A stretch of 64,000 nt of DNA, taken from Flavobacteriales bacterium. Lineage in GTDB: Bacteria > Bacteroidota > Bacteroidia > Flavobacteriales_F > PHOS-HE28. The translations under genes were made by a program, and so were the position numbers. The DNA is taken from positions 1 through 64,000 of the forward strand of contig JADKJM010000003.1 in NCBI GenBank assembly GCA_016721005.1, in the 5' to 3' direction. The notes beneath the pieces are model-generated. The model searched no databases and was not told the DNA's origin. It saw only the letters and a program-made list of their open reading frames with translations. Positions 29,105 through 38,242 of the stretch are shown in pieces (the first letter of the stretch is position 1; each line of letters begins with the position of its first letter).

Positions 29105-30073
29105 CTACTGATCGGACATCACGTCGTTGAAGCCCTTGGCGGGAAGGAGAACGGTGTAGGTGCGCCCCTCACGATTGGACAACTTCATATCGCGCAACCA
29201 CGGGTTCAGCAGCTTCACGGTCTTGTAGTCCGTGCCGTGCTCCTTGGCGAAGTCGGCGATGTCGGGGATGGGTGCGGTGACCTGAAGAGCCGTGGTGGCG
29301 TAAGGAGGATACAAGTCCTTCTTCCGCAAGTGGAACCCATACCGCTCGGGGTCCTTGATGATCTCCTTCATGGCCAGGATGCGGAACACATAGCGCGAGG
29401 TCTCCTCGTTCAGGAGAAGGTCGAAATAGCTTTCCTGCTTCTGGCGCTCCAGTTGTTTGTCCACGCCACCTTGCCCAAGGTTGTAGCTCGCCGCGGCCAG
29501 GGCCCAGGAGCCATATTTCGCGTAGCCGGCCTTCAAGTACTTGCACGCGGCCTCGGTGCTCTTCACCACGTTGTAGCGCTCATCCACTTCGCTATTCACC
29601 TCCAGCCCATGGCGCTCGGCGGTCTCCTTCATGAACTGCCAGTAGCCTGTGGCTCCCATCGGTGAGACCACATTGGTCAAGCCGCTTTCGATCAAGGCGA
29701 GGTACTTCATGTCCTCCGGAACGCCTTCGCGGGCCAACACCTGTTCGATCAATGGGAACCACCGGTTGGCACGTTTATGCGCCAGCAGGGTATTGCTCTG
29801 CCAGTAGGTGTTCACCAGGAGTTCGCGGTCCAAGCGCTCGCGCACATCGATCCGGTCCAGTGGAACGGGCTCGCCGCAGAAGGCCAGTTCGTTCGGCATG
29901 GTGAGGCTGAAGACCTTGTATCCGTCATTGAACTGGCGGAGGTGGTCCACATCGTTGTCGCCTTCGGTCGCGGAGAAAATGAACAGATGCATGACCGCAG
30001 AACCCCCGATCAGGAGCAGGGTCCAGAGTGAGACACGCATCAAGGTGCCGGTGAAGCCTTCGGGGATCCTCAT
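29105..30073 (-). CDS. membrane-anchored lytic murein transglycosylase
   Basis: 322 residues. The start MRIPEGFTG at 30073 overlaps the stop of the upstream gene (ATGA). An N-terminal hydrophobic anchor (RVSLWTLLLIGGSAVMHLFI) is followed by the SLT domain: PEDMKYLALIESGLTN (catalytic Glu), GATGYWQFMKETAERHGL, LKAGYAKYGSWALAAASYNL and GQGGVDKQL. The tail, TDYKTVKLLNPWLRD with REGRTYTVLLPAKGF, is LysM-like. The enzyme cleaves glycan strands to 1,6-anhydro-muropeptides. Placement at the end of an exopolysaccharide operon suggests it opens the wall for the export channel, a known logic of envelope-spanning machines (inference). Confidence 0.88.
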   Translation of the reverse strand: MRIPEGFTGTLMRVSLWTLLLIGGSAVMHLFIFSATEGDNDVDHLRQFNDGYKVFSLTMPNELAFCGEPVPLDRIDVRERLDRELLVNTYWQSNTLLAHKRANRWFPLIEQVLAREGVPEDMKYLALIESGLTNVVSPMGATGYWQFMKETAERHGLEVNSEVDERYNVVKSTEAACKYLKAGYAKYGSWALAAASYNLGQGGVDKQLERQKQESYFDLLLNEETSRYVFRILAMKEIIKDPERYGFHLRKKDLYPPYATTALQVTAPIPDIADFAKEHGTDYKTVKLLNPWLRDMKLSNREGRTYTVLLPAKGFNDVMSDQ

Positions 30074-31152
30074 GTTGCAGGTGGCTTGGTGCGATGGGTC
30101 AACAGGAGCAAGGCTCCGAAGGTCAATAGGGCATACGAAACGAAGATCACCGTGTGGAGGTTCGCCCACGATCCAATGAAGCGGAACATGACGAAGGTAA
30201 GGAACACGTTCACCAGCGAGATCCCGATGAAGGTGAGGGCCACCTGTCCATCACTCAAACCCAAGTACCCGAGATGATGCGTGGTGTGGTCCCTTCCACC
30301 TATGAAGGGTGAATGCCCGCGCATGATCCTGTTGATCGATACCACCGTGGTATCCACGATAGGCAGCAGGAAGACGATCACCGGCGCAATGATCTGGCGC
30401 TCGGGTTCCCACGCGCCCAAAGGTGAGGAGGCGTTCCAGAAGAAACGGATGCCGATGAAGGCGAGCAGGACCCCGAGGAATTGGCTGCCCGTATCGCCCA
30501 TGTACATGCGGGACGGATGCCAGTTGTAGAACAGGAAGCCGCAAAGGGCGGCCGTGGTCCCGACGATCAGCACCATGTACACGGGGTCCATGGCATCGGA
30601 TACGATCATGCACATGCCGGCGGCGACAAGGATCGCGATGGAGACCACGGTGGTGATCCCATCCATATTGTCCAGCATGTTGATGGAATTCATCATGCCC
30701 ACCACCCACAGGATGGTGATAGCCGTGTTGAGCCCTTGCGATTCGAACACATCAATGGAGGTGCCGGACGCGACGAGGATCACCCCGCAGATCACCTGCA
30801 CCAGGAATTTGAGCAGCGGTCGTGTGTTGTAGGCGTCATCGGCCAGTCCCATGAGGAAGCCAAGCGACGTTGCGGCCAGTAGGCCAAGAAGCTCGGGTCG
30901 AAGAGCACTGCTGGTCTCACCGGGGAAGAGCACACCATGCAAGGTGAAGCAGACCAGGAAGAGGATGAAGAAGCCGATCCCGCCGAAGGCCGGTTTCGAA
31001 CTGCTGCTCCACCGCACCAGCATCTCGTCCTTCTCACGGATCCCCAGCGTGCGCGCGAACCGCATGAAGAGGGAGTTCACGAGCAGGCTGAAGACCAGGA
31101 CCGCGAAGAAGAGTCCCGAATAGATAAGGAAGAGCTGCGTGCCGCTGTACAT
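30070..31152 (-). CDS. MraY/WecA-type undecaprenyl-phosphate sugar-1-phosphate transferase
   Basis: 360 residues with about ten membrane helices. The family motifs are GLADDAYNTRP (Asp pair that binds Mg-nucleotide sugar), NMLDNMDGITT, YMGDTGSQFLG and a His-rich GGRDHTTHHL loop. It transfers a HexNAc-1-phosphate (or similar) from UDP-sugar to undecaprenyl phosphate and so starts the repeat unit of a surface polysaccharide. The start MYSGTQLF at 31152 lies 2 bases after the rmlC stop codon. The upstream extension in frame has no membrane or motif support. Coupled to rmlC before and the lytic transglycosylase after. It could also serve lipopolysaccharide; the neighbours favour exopolysaccharide. 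Confidence 0.85.
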   Translation of the reverse strand: MYSGTQLFLIYSGLFFAVLVFSLLVNSLFMRFARTLGIREKDEMLVRWSSSSKPAFGGIGFFILFLVCFTLHGVLFPGETSSALRPELLGLLAATSLGFLMGLADDAYNTRPLLKFLVQVICGVILVASGTSIDVFESQGLNTAITILWVVGMMNSINMLDNMDGITTVVSIAILVAAGMCMIVSDAMDPVYMVLIVGTTAALCGFLFYNWHPSRMYMGDTGSQFLGVLLAFIGIRFFWNASSPLGAWEPERQIIAPVIVFLLPIVDTTVVSINRIMRGHSPFIGGRDHTTHHLGYLGLSDGQVALTFIGISLVNVFLTFVMFRFIGSWANLHTVIFVSYALLTFGALLLLTHRTKPPAT

Positions 31153-31154
31153 GG

Positions 31155-31703
31155 TCACGGAGCGGTTCGATCCCAGCCACTGTTGAACAGCGAACCCTTG
31201 CGATCCTTGTCGCTCACCAAGGGATCCGGATGACCCCAATCGATGCCGAGGTCGGGGTCATTCCAAAGGATGGTGCGTTCACGCGCCGGGTCATAGTTCG
31301 CGGTGCATTTGTAATGGAAGGTGGTATGATCCTCCAAGGCCAGGAAACCGTGTGCGAAACCGGGCGGTATCCAGAGCAAGCGGCCATCACCGGCCTTCAG
31401 CAGCACCTTCACGTGCTTTCCGAAGGAAGGGCTGCGGCGGCGGATGTCCACGCATACATCGAGTACCGATCCGTTCACGGTGCGAACCAGCTTTCCCTGC
31501 GCCGTTGGCTCCAATTGGAAGTGAAGCCCGCGCAGGACGCCTGCATGTGAAATGCTCTCGTTGTCCTGCACGAACCGCTGCACCCCGATCCGGTCGTCCA
31601 TGACCTGTTGGTTCCAGGTCTCCATGAACGAGCCGCGTTCGTCCGCGAATGATCGCAGGTGCAACAACAAGGGGCCCTCTATGTCCAGTGCCTCGATGGT
31701 CAT
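31155..31703 (-). CDS. rfbC: dTDP-4-dehydrorhamnose 3,5-epimerase
   Basis: 182 residues of the cupin RmlC family: FADERGSFMETWNQQ, ESISHAGVLRGLHFQ (catalytic His), LVRTVNGSVLDVCVDIRRRS, IPPGFAHGFLALEDHT and YDPARERTILWNDPDLGIDW. It inverts C3 and C5 of dTDP-4-keto-6-deoxyglucose on the way to dTDP-L-rhamnose. The partner genes rfbA, rfbB and rfbD are not in the window and must lie elsewhere. The ATG at 31703 shares one base with the stop of the upstream kinase gene (TGATG), which indicates coupled translation and marks rhamnose as a likely component of the exported polymer. Confidence 0.92.
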   Translation of the reverse strand: MTIEALDIEGPLLLHLRSFADERGSFMETWNQQVMDDRIGVQRFVQDNESISHAGVLRGLHFQLEPTAQGKLVRTVNGSVLDVCVDIRRRSPSFGKHVKVLLKAGDGRLLWIPPGFAHGFLALEDHTTFHYKCTANYDPARERTILWNDPDLGIDWGHPDPLVSDKDRKGSLFNSGWDRTAP

Positions 31704-34159
31704 CAGCCTTTCCCGAACAAAGCACCGAACCATCCGCGCTTGGATTGCTTGGACCGCTCCTCGTAATAGCCCCCGGTATAGCCGTACCCATACCCATAGC
31801 CGTAACCGTAGCCATAGCCGTAGTTGTACCCGTACTTGTTCCGGTCGATGTCCACCCCGTTCAAAATGCAGGTGAGCCGCTTGATGTTGTTCTCGTTGAT
31901 CAACCGGTCCACGTTCTGCACGAATTGCTTCTTGCTGTAATCGGATCGGAAGATGTAGATCGGATAATCGGCGAGCTGGATCATGGGTAGGCCGTCCGTG
32001 ACCAGTCCTACAGGAGGGTTATCCAAGAGGACCACATCGTACCGCTGTTTCAGTTCCGTCAACACCTCGTTCATCCGTGGGCTGATGATGAGCTCGGAAG
32101 GGTTGGGGGGGATGGGCCCTGCGGTGATGAAGTCCAGGTTCTCCAAGTTGCTCTTCCGGATGCAATTGTCCACCGTGTCCTTGCCGATGAGCACCGTGCT
32201 CATGCCTAAGGCATTGTCCACATCGAATCCTAGGTGGATCTTCGGTTTGCGCATGTCCAGATCGAGGATGATGACCCGCTTGCCACTGAAGGAGATGATA
32301 CCGGCGAGGTTCATCGCCACGAAGGTCTTTCCCTCACCCGAAATGGTGCTGGTGATGGCGACCACTTTCGCACCGGGCGTGTTGTCCACGAACTGCATGT
32401 TGGTCCGAACGGTCCTGAACGCCTCGGCGATGAGTGATTTCGGGTTCTTGTCGATGAGCAGTTGCGAGATCGGGATCTCCTTCTTGTACTTGGGGATCAT
32501 GCCGAGGATACCGATGCTCGCGTGGGATAGCTTGGCGATATCATGCAACGAGGTCACGTTATCGTGCATGATGTACCTGACCAGCACGATCAGGAAGCAG
32601 ATGATCAAGCCGGTCACGAGATAGGAGCCCAGCACCATGTTCCGGTTCGGCGAAACAGGCGCGGGTGGGAGGGCGGCATTCTGCAGGATCCTGTTCTCAG
32701 GAACGAAGCCGGCCTTGCTGATCCGGTATTCGATCTCCTTCTCCAGGAGCATCGTGTAGTACTTCTCGTTGATGTTGAACACCCGCTCGATCCGCGCGTA
32801 GTCCAACTCCTTGCCGGGGATGCTGCGGAAGCGCTTGTCGTAGTCCGTCAATTGGACCATCAGGTCGTTATAGCGGGTCTCTGCCGTCTCGCGCAGTCTC
32901 CGCAACGATTCAAGAAGCACCTGCTTCTGCGTCGCGATCCGGGTTTCAATGGACTTGGAAGCGGGATGTGCGCTGGTGGCCTCCGCGTTCACATAGCCCC
33001 GCTCACGCAACAAGTCCTGTAGCTCCTTGATCGTACCCGCCAAAGGACCTTCGTACTTGGTCCCTAGGAGCAACGGGATCAGCTCGTGTGGCGCGATCTC
33101 CTCCAGCGGCTTGTCCGTGACCTTCTCCAAGGCCTTCAACAATTCGATATCGAGCGTAAGGTGTACCAGCTCATCCTCATATTGGGATGACCGCTCAAGG
33201 AAGAGGGGCGTTAATAGATCGAGATCCGCGACCCTGTTCTCGATCCTGAAATCCTGCAACTTGAATTCCGATTCGCGAAGTTCCTCGAAGACCGTGTCCT
33301 TCTGCGTCCGGATGAACCGGATCACGCTGAGTGCGCTCTCCCCTCGGCGTTCCACATCGTAGTGGATGAAGGTCTCCGCCATGGCTTGGGCGATATCCAT
33401 GGCCAACCACGGATTCTGGTTCTTGCAGGACACTTCCACGGTCTTGGCACCTGGGTCCAACACCTTCACGATCAACTGCTGGCTGTACGTTTCCAGCAGG
33501 CGCTGCTTGGAGTTGATCTTGAAATAAAGGTTGATGTTCGATTCCGGGTCCGCCAGGATGGAGTGGTGCTTGAACTCCATCCGCCCACTGAAATGCGGGG
33601 TGCGGATCGGTTCCGTCCGGTCGAAGGAGGCCTTCACGGGAGTGCCCCCGACGGTATAGGAAATGCCTACGCGCCCGGGCTCGGAAAGGCTCACGAAGAT
33701 GGGCACATCCAGCACCATGCTATCCGTGACCACCAGGTCCGACAACGGGAAGAAGGAACCCGTGTAGTATTCCTCGGTGAGGATCTGCCCCCGGTTGAAG
33801 TAGCTCACCCGCAACGGAAGCCGCTCCAGTGCCATCCCCAGAAAAAGCTGGGAGCGCATGAATTCCACATCGGCATACAGGTTCTTGTCCTCCCCGAAGG
33901 TGCTCATGCTCAATACCGTTGCTGCGGTATTGCTTTCACGCAATTGCAGGATGGACCTGGCCTCGTAGATCGGTGATGTGTACCGCAAGTACAACAGCGC
34001 GCTGGTCAGGGCCAATAACAGCACGAGCAGGATCCACAACAGACTGCGCCGTAGGATGTACAGGAAGAGCCCCAGTTCGAACTCATTGCTGAAGTTCGTG
34101 ATGCGCTGCTTGTAGCTCTCGAAGCTGACGTTCCGCTGGGTGATGTCCTCCCCGATCAT
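31703..34159 (-). CDS. polysaccharide co-polymerase and tyrosine autokinase (Wzc-type)
   Basis: 818 residues. First membrane helix at about 36-58 (LLWILLVLLLALTSALLYL), Wzz periplasmic region with long coiled coils (about 270-480), a second helix near 530-550 (GSYLVTGLIICFLIVLVRYI), then a cytoplasmic BY-kinase: AFRTVRTNMQF, Walker A STISGEGKTFVAM, Walker A' VIILDLDMRKPKIHLGF and Walker B VVLLDNPPVGL. The end is a tyrosine cluster in which Gly-Tyr dipeptides are repeated about nine times (31775-31840), then TGGYYEERSKQSKRGWFG. The kinase controls chain length and export via its phosphorylation state. Sits 13 bases after the Wza lipoprotein gene. The Gly-Tyr tail is encoded by a near-hexameric DNA repeat and could vary in length. 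Confidence 0.92.
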   Translation of the reverse strand: MIGEDITQRNVSFESYKQRITNFSNEFELGLFLYILRRSLLWILLVLLLALTSALLYLRYTSPIYEARSILQLRESNTAATVLSMSTFGEDKNLYADVEFMRSQLFLGMALERLPLRVSYFNRGQILTEEYYTGSFFPLSDLVVTDSMVLDVPIFVSLSEPGRVGISYTVGGTPVKASFDRTEPIRTPHFSGRMEFKHHSILADPESNINLYFKINSKQRLLETYSQQLIVKVLDPGAKTVEVSCKNQNPWLAMDIAQAMAETFIHYDVERRGESALSVIRFIRTQKDTVFEELRESEFKLQDFRIENRVADLDLLTPLFLERSSQYEDELVHLTLDIELLKALEKVTDKPLEEIAPHELIPLLLGTKYEGPLAGTIKELQDLLRERGYVNAEATSAHPASKSIETRIATQKQVLLESLRRLRETAETRYNDLMVQLTDYDKRFRSIPGKELDYARIERVFNINEKYYTMLLEKEIEYRISKAGFVPENRILQNAALPPAPVSPNRNMVLGSYLVTGLIICFLIVLVRYIMHDNVTSLHDIAKLSHASIGILGMIPKYKKEIPISQLLIDKNPKSLIAEAFRTVRTNMQFVDNTPGAKVVAITSTISGEGKTFVAMNLAGIISFSGKRVIILDLDMRKPKIHLGFDVDNALGMSTVLIGKDTVDNCIRKSNLENLDFITAGPIPPNPSELIISPRMNEVLTELKQRYDVVLLDNPPVGLVTDGLPMIQLADYPIYIFRSDYSKKQFVQNVDRLINENNIKRLTCILNGVDIDRNKYGYNYGYGYGYGYGYGYGYTGGYYEERSKQSKRGWFGALFGKG

Positions 34160-34172
34160 GCGCGGTGCCCGG

Positions 34173-34955
34173 TTATTTGGTCTGGAACCCGCGTACCACC
34201 CCGATGACCAGGACGATGCTCGTGAGCAGTGCTATGAGCGGTTGCAGGTCGGATAGCACCTCCCGGGCCAGTTCCGGGTTCGGTTGCACATAGATCACAT
34301 CATCGCCCTGCATCACGATATCCGCATGTTTCAATCCGGAGATGTCGGACAGGTCGAACTCGTGAATGGTCCGCGTCCCATCCGGATGGTGCCGGAAGAG
34401 TTTCACTTTGCGGGCGTCACCGCGTTTGGCAAGCCCACCCGCTTGGGCCAATACCTCCAACAAGGTGGTGTTGTTGTTTTCAAGACCAACCACCCTCGCC
34501 GTTCCGCCATCCCCCGGGAAGACCACCACACGCCGGTTGGTGACCATCAACTGTACGTAGGGGTCGTTATAGTACTTCGCGAATTGTTCCTCCAACATGT
34601 GTTCGCCTTCGCGCAGCGTGAGCCCTGCCAAGTGTACCCGGCCGAGCAATGGAAGTTTCACCAGTCCATCTCCTTCCACATAGTAGATGAAGATGTTCCG
34701 GTTCACCAGGTTCGATTCACGTGAGCCTCCATCGGACACGAGGTCGATCATCTTGAAGCCGTTGTTGGCGAACAAGCGGAACTGCAGGACGTCGTTCGGT
34801 TGGAGGATCAAGGCACGACGCCCCGTGTCCTGGTAACTGCTGAACTCGTAATTCGTTGGGGTCTTGAACATGATGTCGCGGTTGATGGTGCAACCGGACA
34901 GGATGGCGGCCCCGATGAGGGCCAACCCCCACCTAGGTCTGAGTTTACGTTCCAT
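34173..34955 (-). CDS. polysaccharide export outer-membrane lipoprotein (Wza-type)
   Basis: 260 residues. The start MERKLRPRWGLALIGAAILS at 34955 is a lipoprotein signal with the lipobox LSGC. The polysaccharide export (poly_export) domain has LQPNDVLQFRLFANNGF and GDGLVKLPLLGRVHLAGLTL, followed by SLBB-like segments (EEQFAKYYNDPYVQLMVTNR, LLEVLAQAGGL). A late hydrophobic helix (IALLTSIVLVIGVVRG) lies at the C-terminus, as in short Bacteroidota Wza homologues. With the Wzc-type kinase it forms the trans-envelope channel. TACTTTTA at 34963-34970 lies 7 bases before the ATG. The upstream in-frame sequence carries no signal and was not used. Confidence 0.9.
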   Translation of the reverse strand: MERKLRPRWGLALIGAAILSGCTINRDIMFKTPTNYEFSSYQDTGRRALILQPNDVLQFRLFANNGFKMIDLVSDGGSRESNLVNRNIFIYYVEGDGLVKLPLLGRVHLAGLTLREGEHMLEEQFAKYYNDPYVQLMVTNRRVVVFPGDGGTARVVGLENNNTTLLEVLAQAGGLAKRGDARKVKLFRHHPDGTRTIHEFDLSDISGLKHADIVMQGDDVIYVQPNPELAREVLSDLQPLIALLTSIVLVIGVVRGFQTK

Positions 34956-34962
34956 AGGCGGG

Positions 34963-34970
34963 TAAAAGTA
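34963..34970 (-). promoter_or_regulatory. -7 promoter box (TACTTTTA) of the export cluster
   Basis: TAnnTTTR box ending 7 bases before the Wza ATG, placing a transcript start near or at the start codon. Confidence 0.4.
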
Positions 34971-34990
34971 ACGATCAGGGGCTGCCCGCA

Positions 34991-36217
34991 TCAGGACAGG
35001 AGCGAGCGATAAAGATGAGCGGTGTCCTCCACCAGTCGGGCATAGTGGTACTTGTCCCGGACATGCACCCAACCACCGGCCCCCATACGGGTCCGCATTT
35101 CCGCACTTTCCACCAGCTGCGTTAACTGGCGGGTGAGGTTGTCCGTGTCACCGGCTTCGCTCAATAATGCGGTCTGTCCGGGAAGCACCACGTTCTCAAT
35201 GCCACCCACGCGTGTGCTGATGACCGGGCGGTTACTGGCCTGCGCCTCGATCAAGCTCACTGGTGTGCCCTCATTGAGGGAGGTGAGCATGATGATGTCC
35301 ACACCCGCATTCACGATGTCCACTTCCTTGATCCATGATGTGAACGTCACCGTGGCCGATGCGACCATGGGTTTGCCATTGACCCCATGTCCGAAGCCGT
35401 GGCCATTGAAGATCGGCCCCATGGCTTGGCTCATGCCCAGGTCACGGGTAAGTTGTTGCAATCGGTCCCGCTCCTCTCCATCGCCCACGATGAACGCGCG
35501 CAGCTTCTTGCCTGTTTTCCTGCTCACCCGTGCCACCACCTCCAAGAACAGGTCGTGGTTCTTGATCGGGACCAAGCGCCCAACGATCCCCACGGCGATC
35601 TCATCATCCGCTACCCCATACACCTTGCGGAAGAGTTCCCGCTTGCTCCCTTGTTCCTCCTGGAACCGACTGAGGTCGAAGCCCAACGGGATCACGGTAA
35701 CCTTATCCAGATCGCAGATCCGGTGTTCTTCAACCAATTCCTGCCGCTGAAGGTCGCTGATGGCCACGATCCGTGAGGACCGTTTGGCCAGATACCGTTC
35801 GATGTTCTTGTATAACGTCGTCCGGACGGGCCCGAAATAACTGTGGAAGACGTGCCCGTGGAAGGTGTGTACGATCGCCTTCACGCCGAGGTCGGCAGCG
35901 GCCATACGACCAACGGCTCCGGCCTTCGCCGCATGGGTATGTACGATGTCCGGCTTGAAGTCCTTGATCAATTTCTTGATCCGGCGATAGGCCCCACGAT
36001 CACGCCACGGTGCCACCTCCCGCTGTAATTCGGGAAGGATCAACGGTTCCACGCCGAGGGAACGGAGGATGTGGTGGCTGCCTTCTTCCGTAGCCTCTTG
36101 GCTACCGCCCACGAGCAAGGTCTCGAACTCGGGCTGGAGGTACCGGGTCAAGTAGGCCGCGTTGTGCGTGGGGCCGCCAAGGTTGAACCGGTTCAGGATG
36201 CGAAGGATACGGGGCAT
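34991..36217 (-). CDS. glycosyltransferase family 4 (GT-B)
   Basis: 408 residues. N-terminal Rossmann domain MPRILRILNRFNLGGPTHNA, then KPDIVHTHAAKAGAVGRMAA, and the GT1/GT4 C-terminal domain IAVGIVGRLVPIKNHDLFLE, FIVGDGEERDRLQQL and TSLNEGTPVSLIEAQASNRP. The EGTPVSLIEA motif carries the catalytic Glu of retaining GT4 enzymes that use nucleotide sugars. It is the only clear glycosyltransferase in the cluster besides the initiating transferase. Target sugar unknown. TACCTTCG at 36228-36235 sits 10 bases before the ATG. An insertion with GHGFGHGVNGKP near residue 270 contains two His. Confidence 0.88.
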   Translation of the reverse strand: MPRILRILNRFNLGGPTHNAAYLTRYLQPEFETLLVGGSQEATEEGSHHILRSLGVEPLILPELQREVAPWRDRGAYRRIKKLIKDFKPDIVHTHAAKAGAVGRMAAADLGVKAIVHTFHGHVFHSYFGPVRTTLYKNIERYLAKRSSRIVAISDLQRQELVEEHRICDLDKVTVIPLGFDLSRFQEEQGSKRELFRKVYGVADDEIAVGIVGRLVPIKNHDLFLEVVARVSRKTGKKLRAFIVGDGEERDRLQQLTRDLGMSQAMGPIFNGHGFGHGVNGKPMVASATVTFTSWIKEVDIVNAGVDIIMLTSLNEGTPVSLIEAQASNRPVISTRVGGIENVVLPGQTALLSEAGDTDNLTRQLTQLVESAEMRTRMGAGGWVHVRDKYHYARLVEDTAHLYRSLLS

Positions 36218-36227
36218 GGAGCGGTGG

Positions 36228-36235
36228 CGAAGGTA
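36228..36235 (-). promoter_or_regulatory. -7 promoter box (TACCTTCG) of the glycosyltransferase gene
   Basis: TAnnTTCG box 10 bases before the ATG at 36217, giving a leader of only a few bases. Confidence 0.4.
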
Positions 36236-36259
36236 GCCGTCGGAATGGTCCCGAAAGCA

Positions 36260-38131
36260 TCAGGAAAGGTGGGCTTTCCACCACGTCATGAAGACGAGCA
36301 GGGCATGTACGGTTGCCTGTGAACTCCCCGGATCCGGACCGTGGAACCGTTGGAGCAACCCATTCACTGCGGTAGGCCTGAACCCGGCAGCCGTCAACGC
36401 CTCCCGGTCGGAGAGGACTTCCAATTCCCCCAGTAATGGCCCCTTGAAGAGCGGCGTGAGCGGAACCTCGAAGCCGCGCTTGGCGCGTGATACCGTGACC
36501 GGTGGAAGTAGATCGCCGAAGGCTTCGCGAAGGATCCGCTTTCCTGATCCATGCGAGAATTTCTGCTGGGCTCTCAAAGAGAACGCGAATTCCACCACAC
36601 GACGATCAAGGAAAGGCGTGCGCACCTCCAACGCATGCGCCATGCTGGTCAGATCCACTTTTCGGAGCATGTCATCAGGCAATACGGTGCGCACATCGGT
36701 CCACAGAAGACCATTCAGGTCCTTGATCCGCGAAAGTGGCGCGGTGATGGCGTTACGTCGTGCAGTGAAGTGGGCTGCCGGACCGGGATCATTCACCAAG
36801 GAAGCCGGATCAAGTTCATCATCCCACGATGCCAAGAGGAGGTACCGTTCCTCCTTGGTCAGTTCAGCCGATCGTGCGAAGCGATCCAACTGCCGGATAC
36901 GATCCGTGATCCGGTTGTTCCGGGATTTCGGAAGTGCTCGCCACAATGGCGCACCGAGGATGGCCAGCCGCTCCGTGATCCCGGGCGCTTGTATCCGAAG
37001 CTCCGCTTGGTGCTTCCGGTAGCCCCCGAAGATCTCGTCGGCGCCATCACCGCTTAGCGCGACGGTGACATGTTGCCGGGTTCGTTGGTTCAGGATGAAG
37101 CTCGGCAGAGCACTCTGGTCCGCGAAGGGTTCATCCATGCTCGCCAGCAGGGCGTGGTAGCTCGCAGCGAGTTCTTCATTCCCCAAGGTGAACGTATGGT
37201 GCGTCGTGCCGAGGTGCTTTGCCACCGCTTCCGCGAACGGTGTCTCATCGTAATACCGGTCGGTGAAGCCGATGCTGAAGGTTTGCAGATCGGCCTTGTG
37301 TCGTTTGGCCAGTGCCGAAACGATGCTGCTATCCAGGCCGCCGCTCAGGAAGGTGCCGATGGGCACATCGCTGATCAAGCGGATACGCACGGCATCATCA
37401 AGCAATTCGCGGAGGTGGGCCACGGGGTCCGTGACGGCCGGTGTGTGACCTGCGGCTTCCTCCGCGTGGTACCATTCTTCCGCGTGCGCGCCGCTTGGCG
37501 AAACAGTTATCGCGCAACCGGGCTGGAGCTTGAACACACCTTGCAGGATGCTGTGCGGGCCCGGGATGTAGTTGTGCGTGAAATACATCCGCAGCGAAAC
37601 GGGATCGACGACGCGCGGCGCGCCCAACGCGAGCAGCGCCGTCAACTCGCTGCCGAACAGGAAGCGGCCATCGTGTTCGCACCAGAGCAAGGGCTTCACG
37701 CCGAAGCGGTCGCGCGCCAGGAACAGTTCGTCCTTCTCCTTGTCGTGGATGGCGAGTGCGAAGAAGCCGTTGAGGTCGTGCAGGAACGCAGGGCCTTTCA
37801 ATGCGAAGAGCCGGAGTACGACCTCCGTATCCGTCAGGCTGCGAAAGCGATGGCCTTCACCTTCCAGCTTCGATCGTAGCGCTTGAAAGTTGAAGACCTC
37901 GCCGTTGAATACGATCGTGTACCGACCACCATCATCCGTGAAGGGTTGGTGGCCCGCGCTCGAGGTATCGATCACGCTCAATCGCCGATGGCCGAGAACC
38001 GCACGGCCTAGGGCATACACGCCTTCGTCATCCGGACCGCGGTGCGCGATGCAACGCAACGCCGCCGCGATGCGATCACCGGTCGCGGGCCTGCTCGTAT
38101 CGATCTGGTATGATCCGGCGATGCCGCACAT
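36260..38131 (-). CDS. asnB: asparagine synthase (glutamine-hydrolysing)
   Basis: 623 residues. Class II glutamine amidotransferase domain starting MCGIAGSYQIDTSRPA with Cys2 as nucleophile, RGPDDEGVYALGRAVLGHRR and FNGEVFNF. Synthetase domain with PP-loop FLSGGLDSSIVSALAKRHKA, then PFADQSALPSFILNQRTRQH and ALSGDGADEIFGGYRK, the residues that bind AMP-aspartate. It makes asparagine from aspartate, or modifies sugars in surface polysaccharide clusters where this family is frequent. Length and motifs are normal. The gene lies 42 bases before the glycosyltransferase and is the first gene of this minus-strand cluster. Confidence 0.92.
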   Translation of the reverse strand: MCGIAGSYQIDTSRPATGDRIAAALRCIAHRGPDDEGVYALGRAVLGHRRLSVIDTSSAGHQPFTDDGGRYTIVFNGEVFNFQALRSKLEGEGHRFRSLTDTEVVLRLFALKGPAFLHDLNGFFALAIHDKEKDELFLARDRFGVKPLLWCEHDGRFLFGSELTALLALGAPRVVDPVSLRMYFTHNYIPGPHSILQGVFKLQPGCAITVSPSGAHAEEWYHAEEAAGHTPAVTDPVAHLRELLDDAVRIRLISDVPIGTFLSGGLDSSIVSALAKRHKADLQTFSIGFTDRYYDETPFAEAVAKHLGTTHHTFTLGNEELAASYHALLASMDEPFADQSALPSFILNQRTRQHVTVALSGDGADEIFGGYRKHQAELRIQAPGITERLAILGAPLWRALPKSRNNRITDRIRQLDRFARSAELTKEERYLLLASWDDELDPASLVNDPGPAAHFTARRNAITAPLSRIKDLNGLLWTDVRTVLPDDMLRKVDLTSMAHALEVRTPFLDRRVVEFAFSLRAQQKFSHGSGKRILREAFGDLLPPVTVSRAKRGFEVPLTPLFKGPLLGELEVLSDREALTAAGFRPTAVNGLLQRFHGPDPGSSQATVHALLVFMTWWKAHLS

Positions 38132-38222
38132 GCTGTCGAACTATTCGTGCACACGATATTTCGCACGGCGCCCACCTGTCGGGCGCATTGGCATGCGCCG
38201 TTGCGGGCATGGCCGCAATATC

Positions 38223-38242
38223 GGGCGGATCATGATCCGCCC
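38223..38242. repeat. 20-bp perfect palindrome directly after the lpd stop codon
   Basis: GGGCGGATCATGATCCGCCC is perfectly symmetric and touches the lpd stop (38243-38245). Its neighbourhood, 38132-38242, has no gene. It may serve as a terminator-like hairpin or be a REP unit. Confidence 0.6.
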
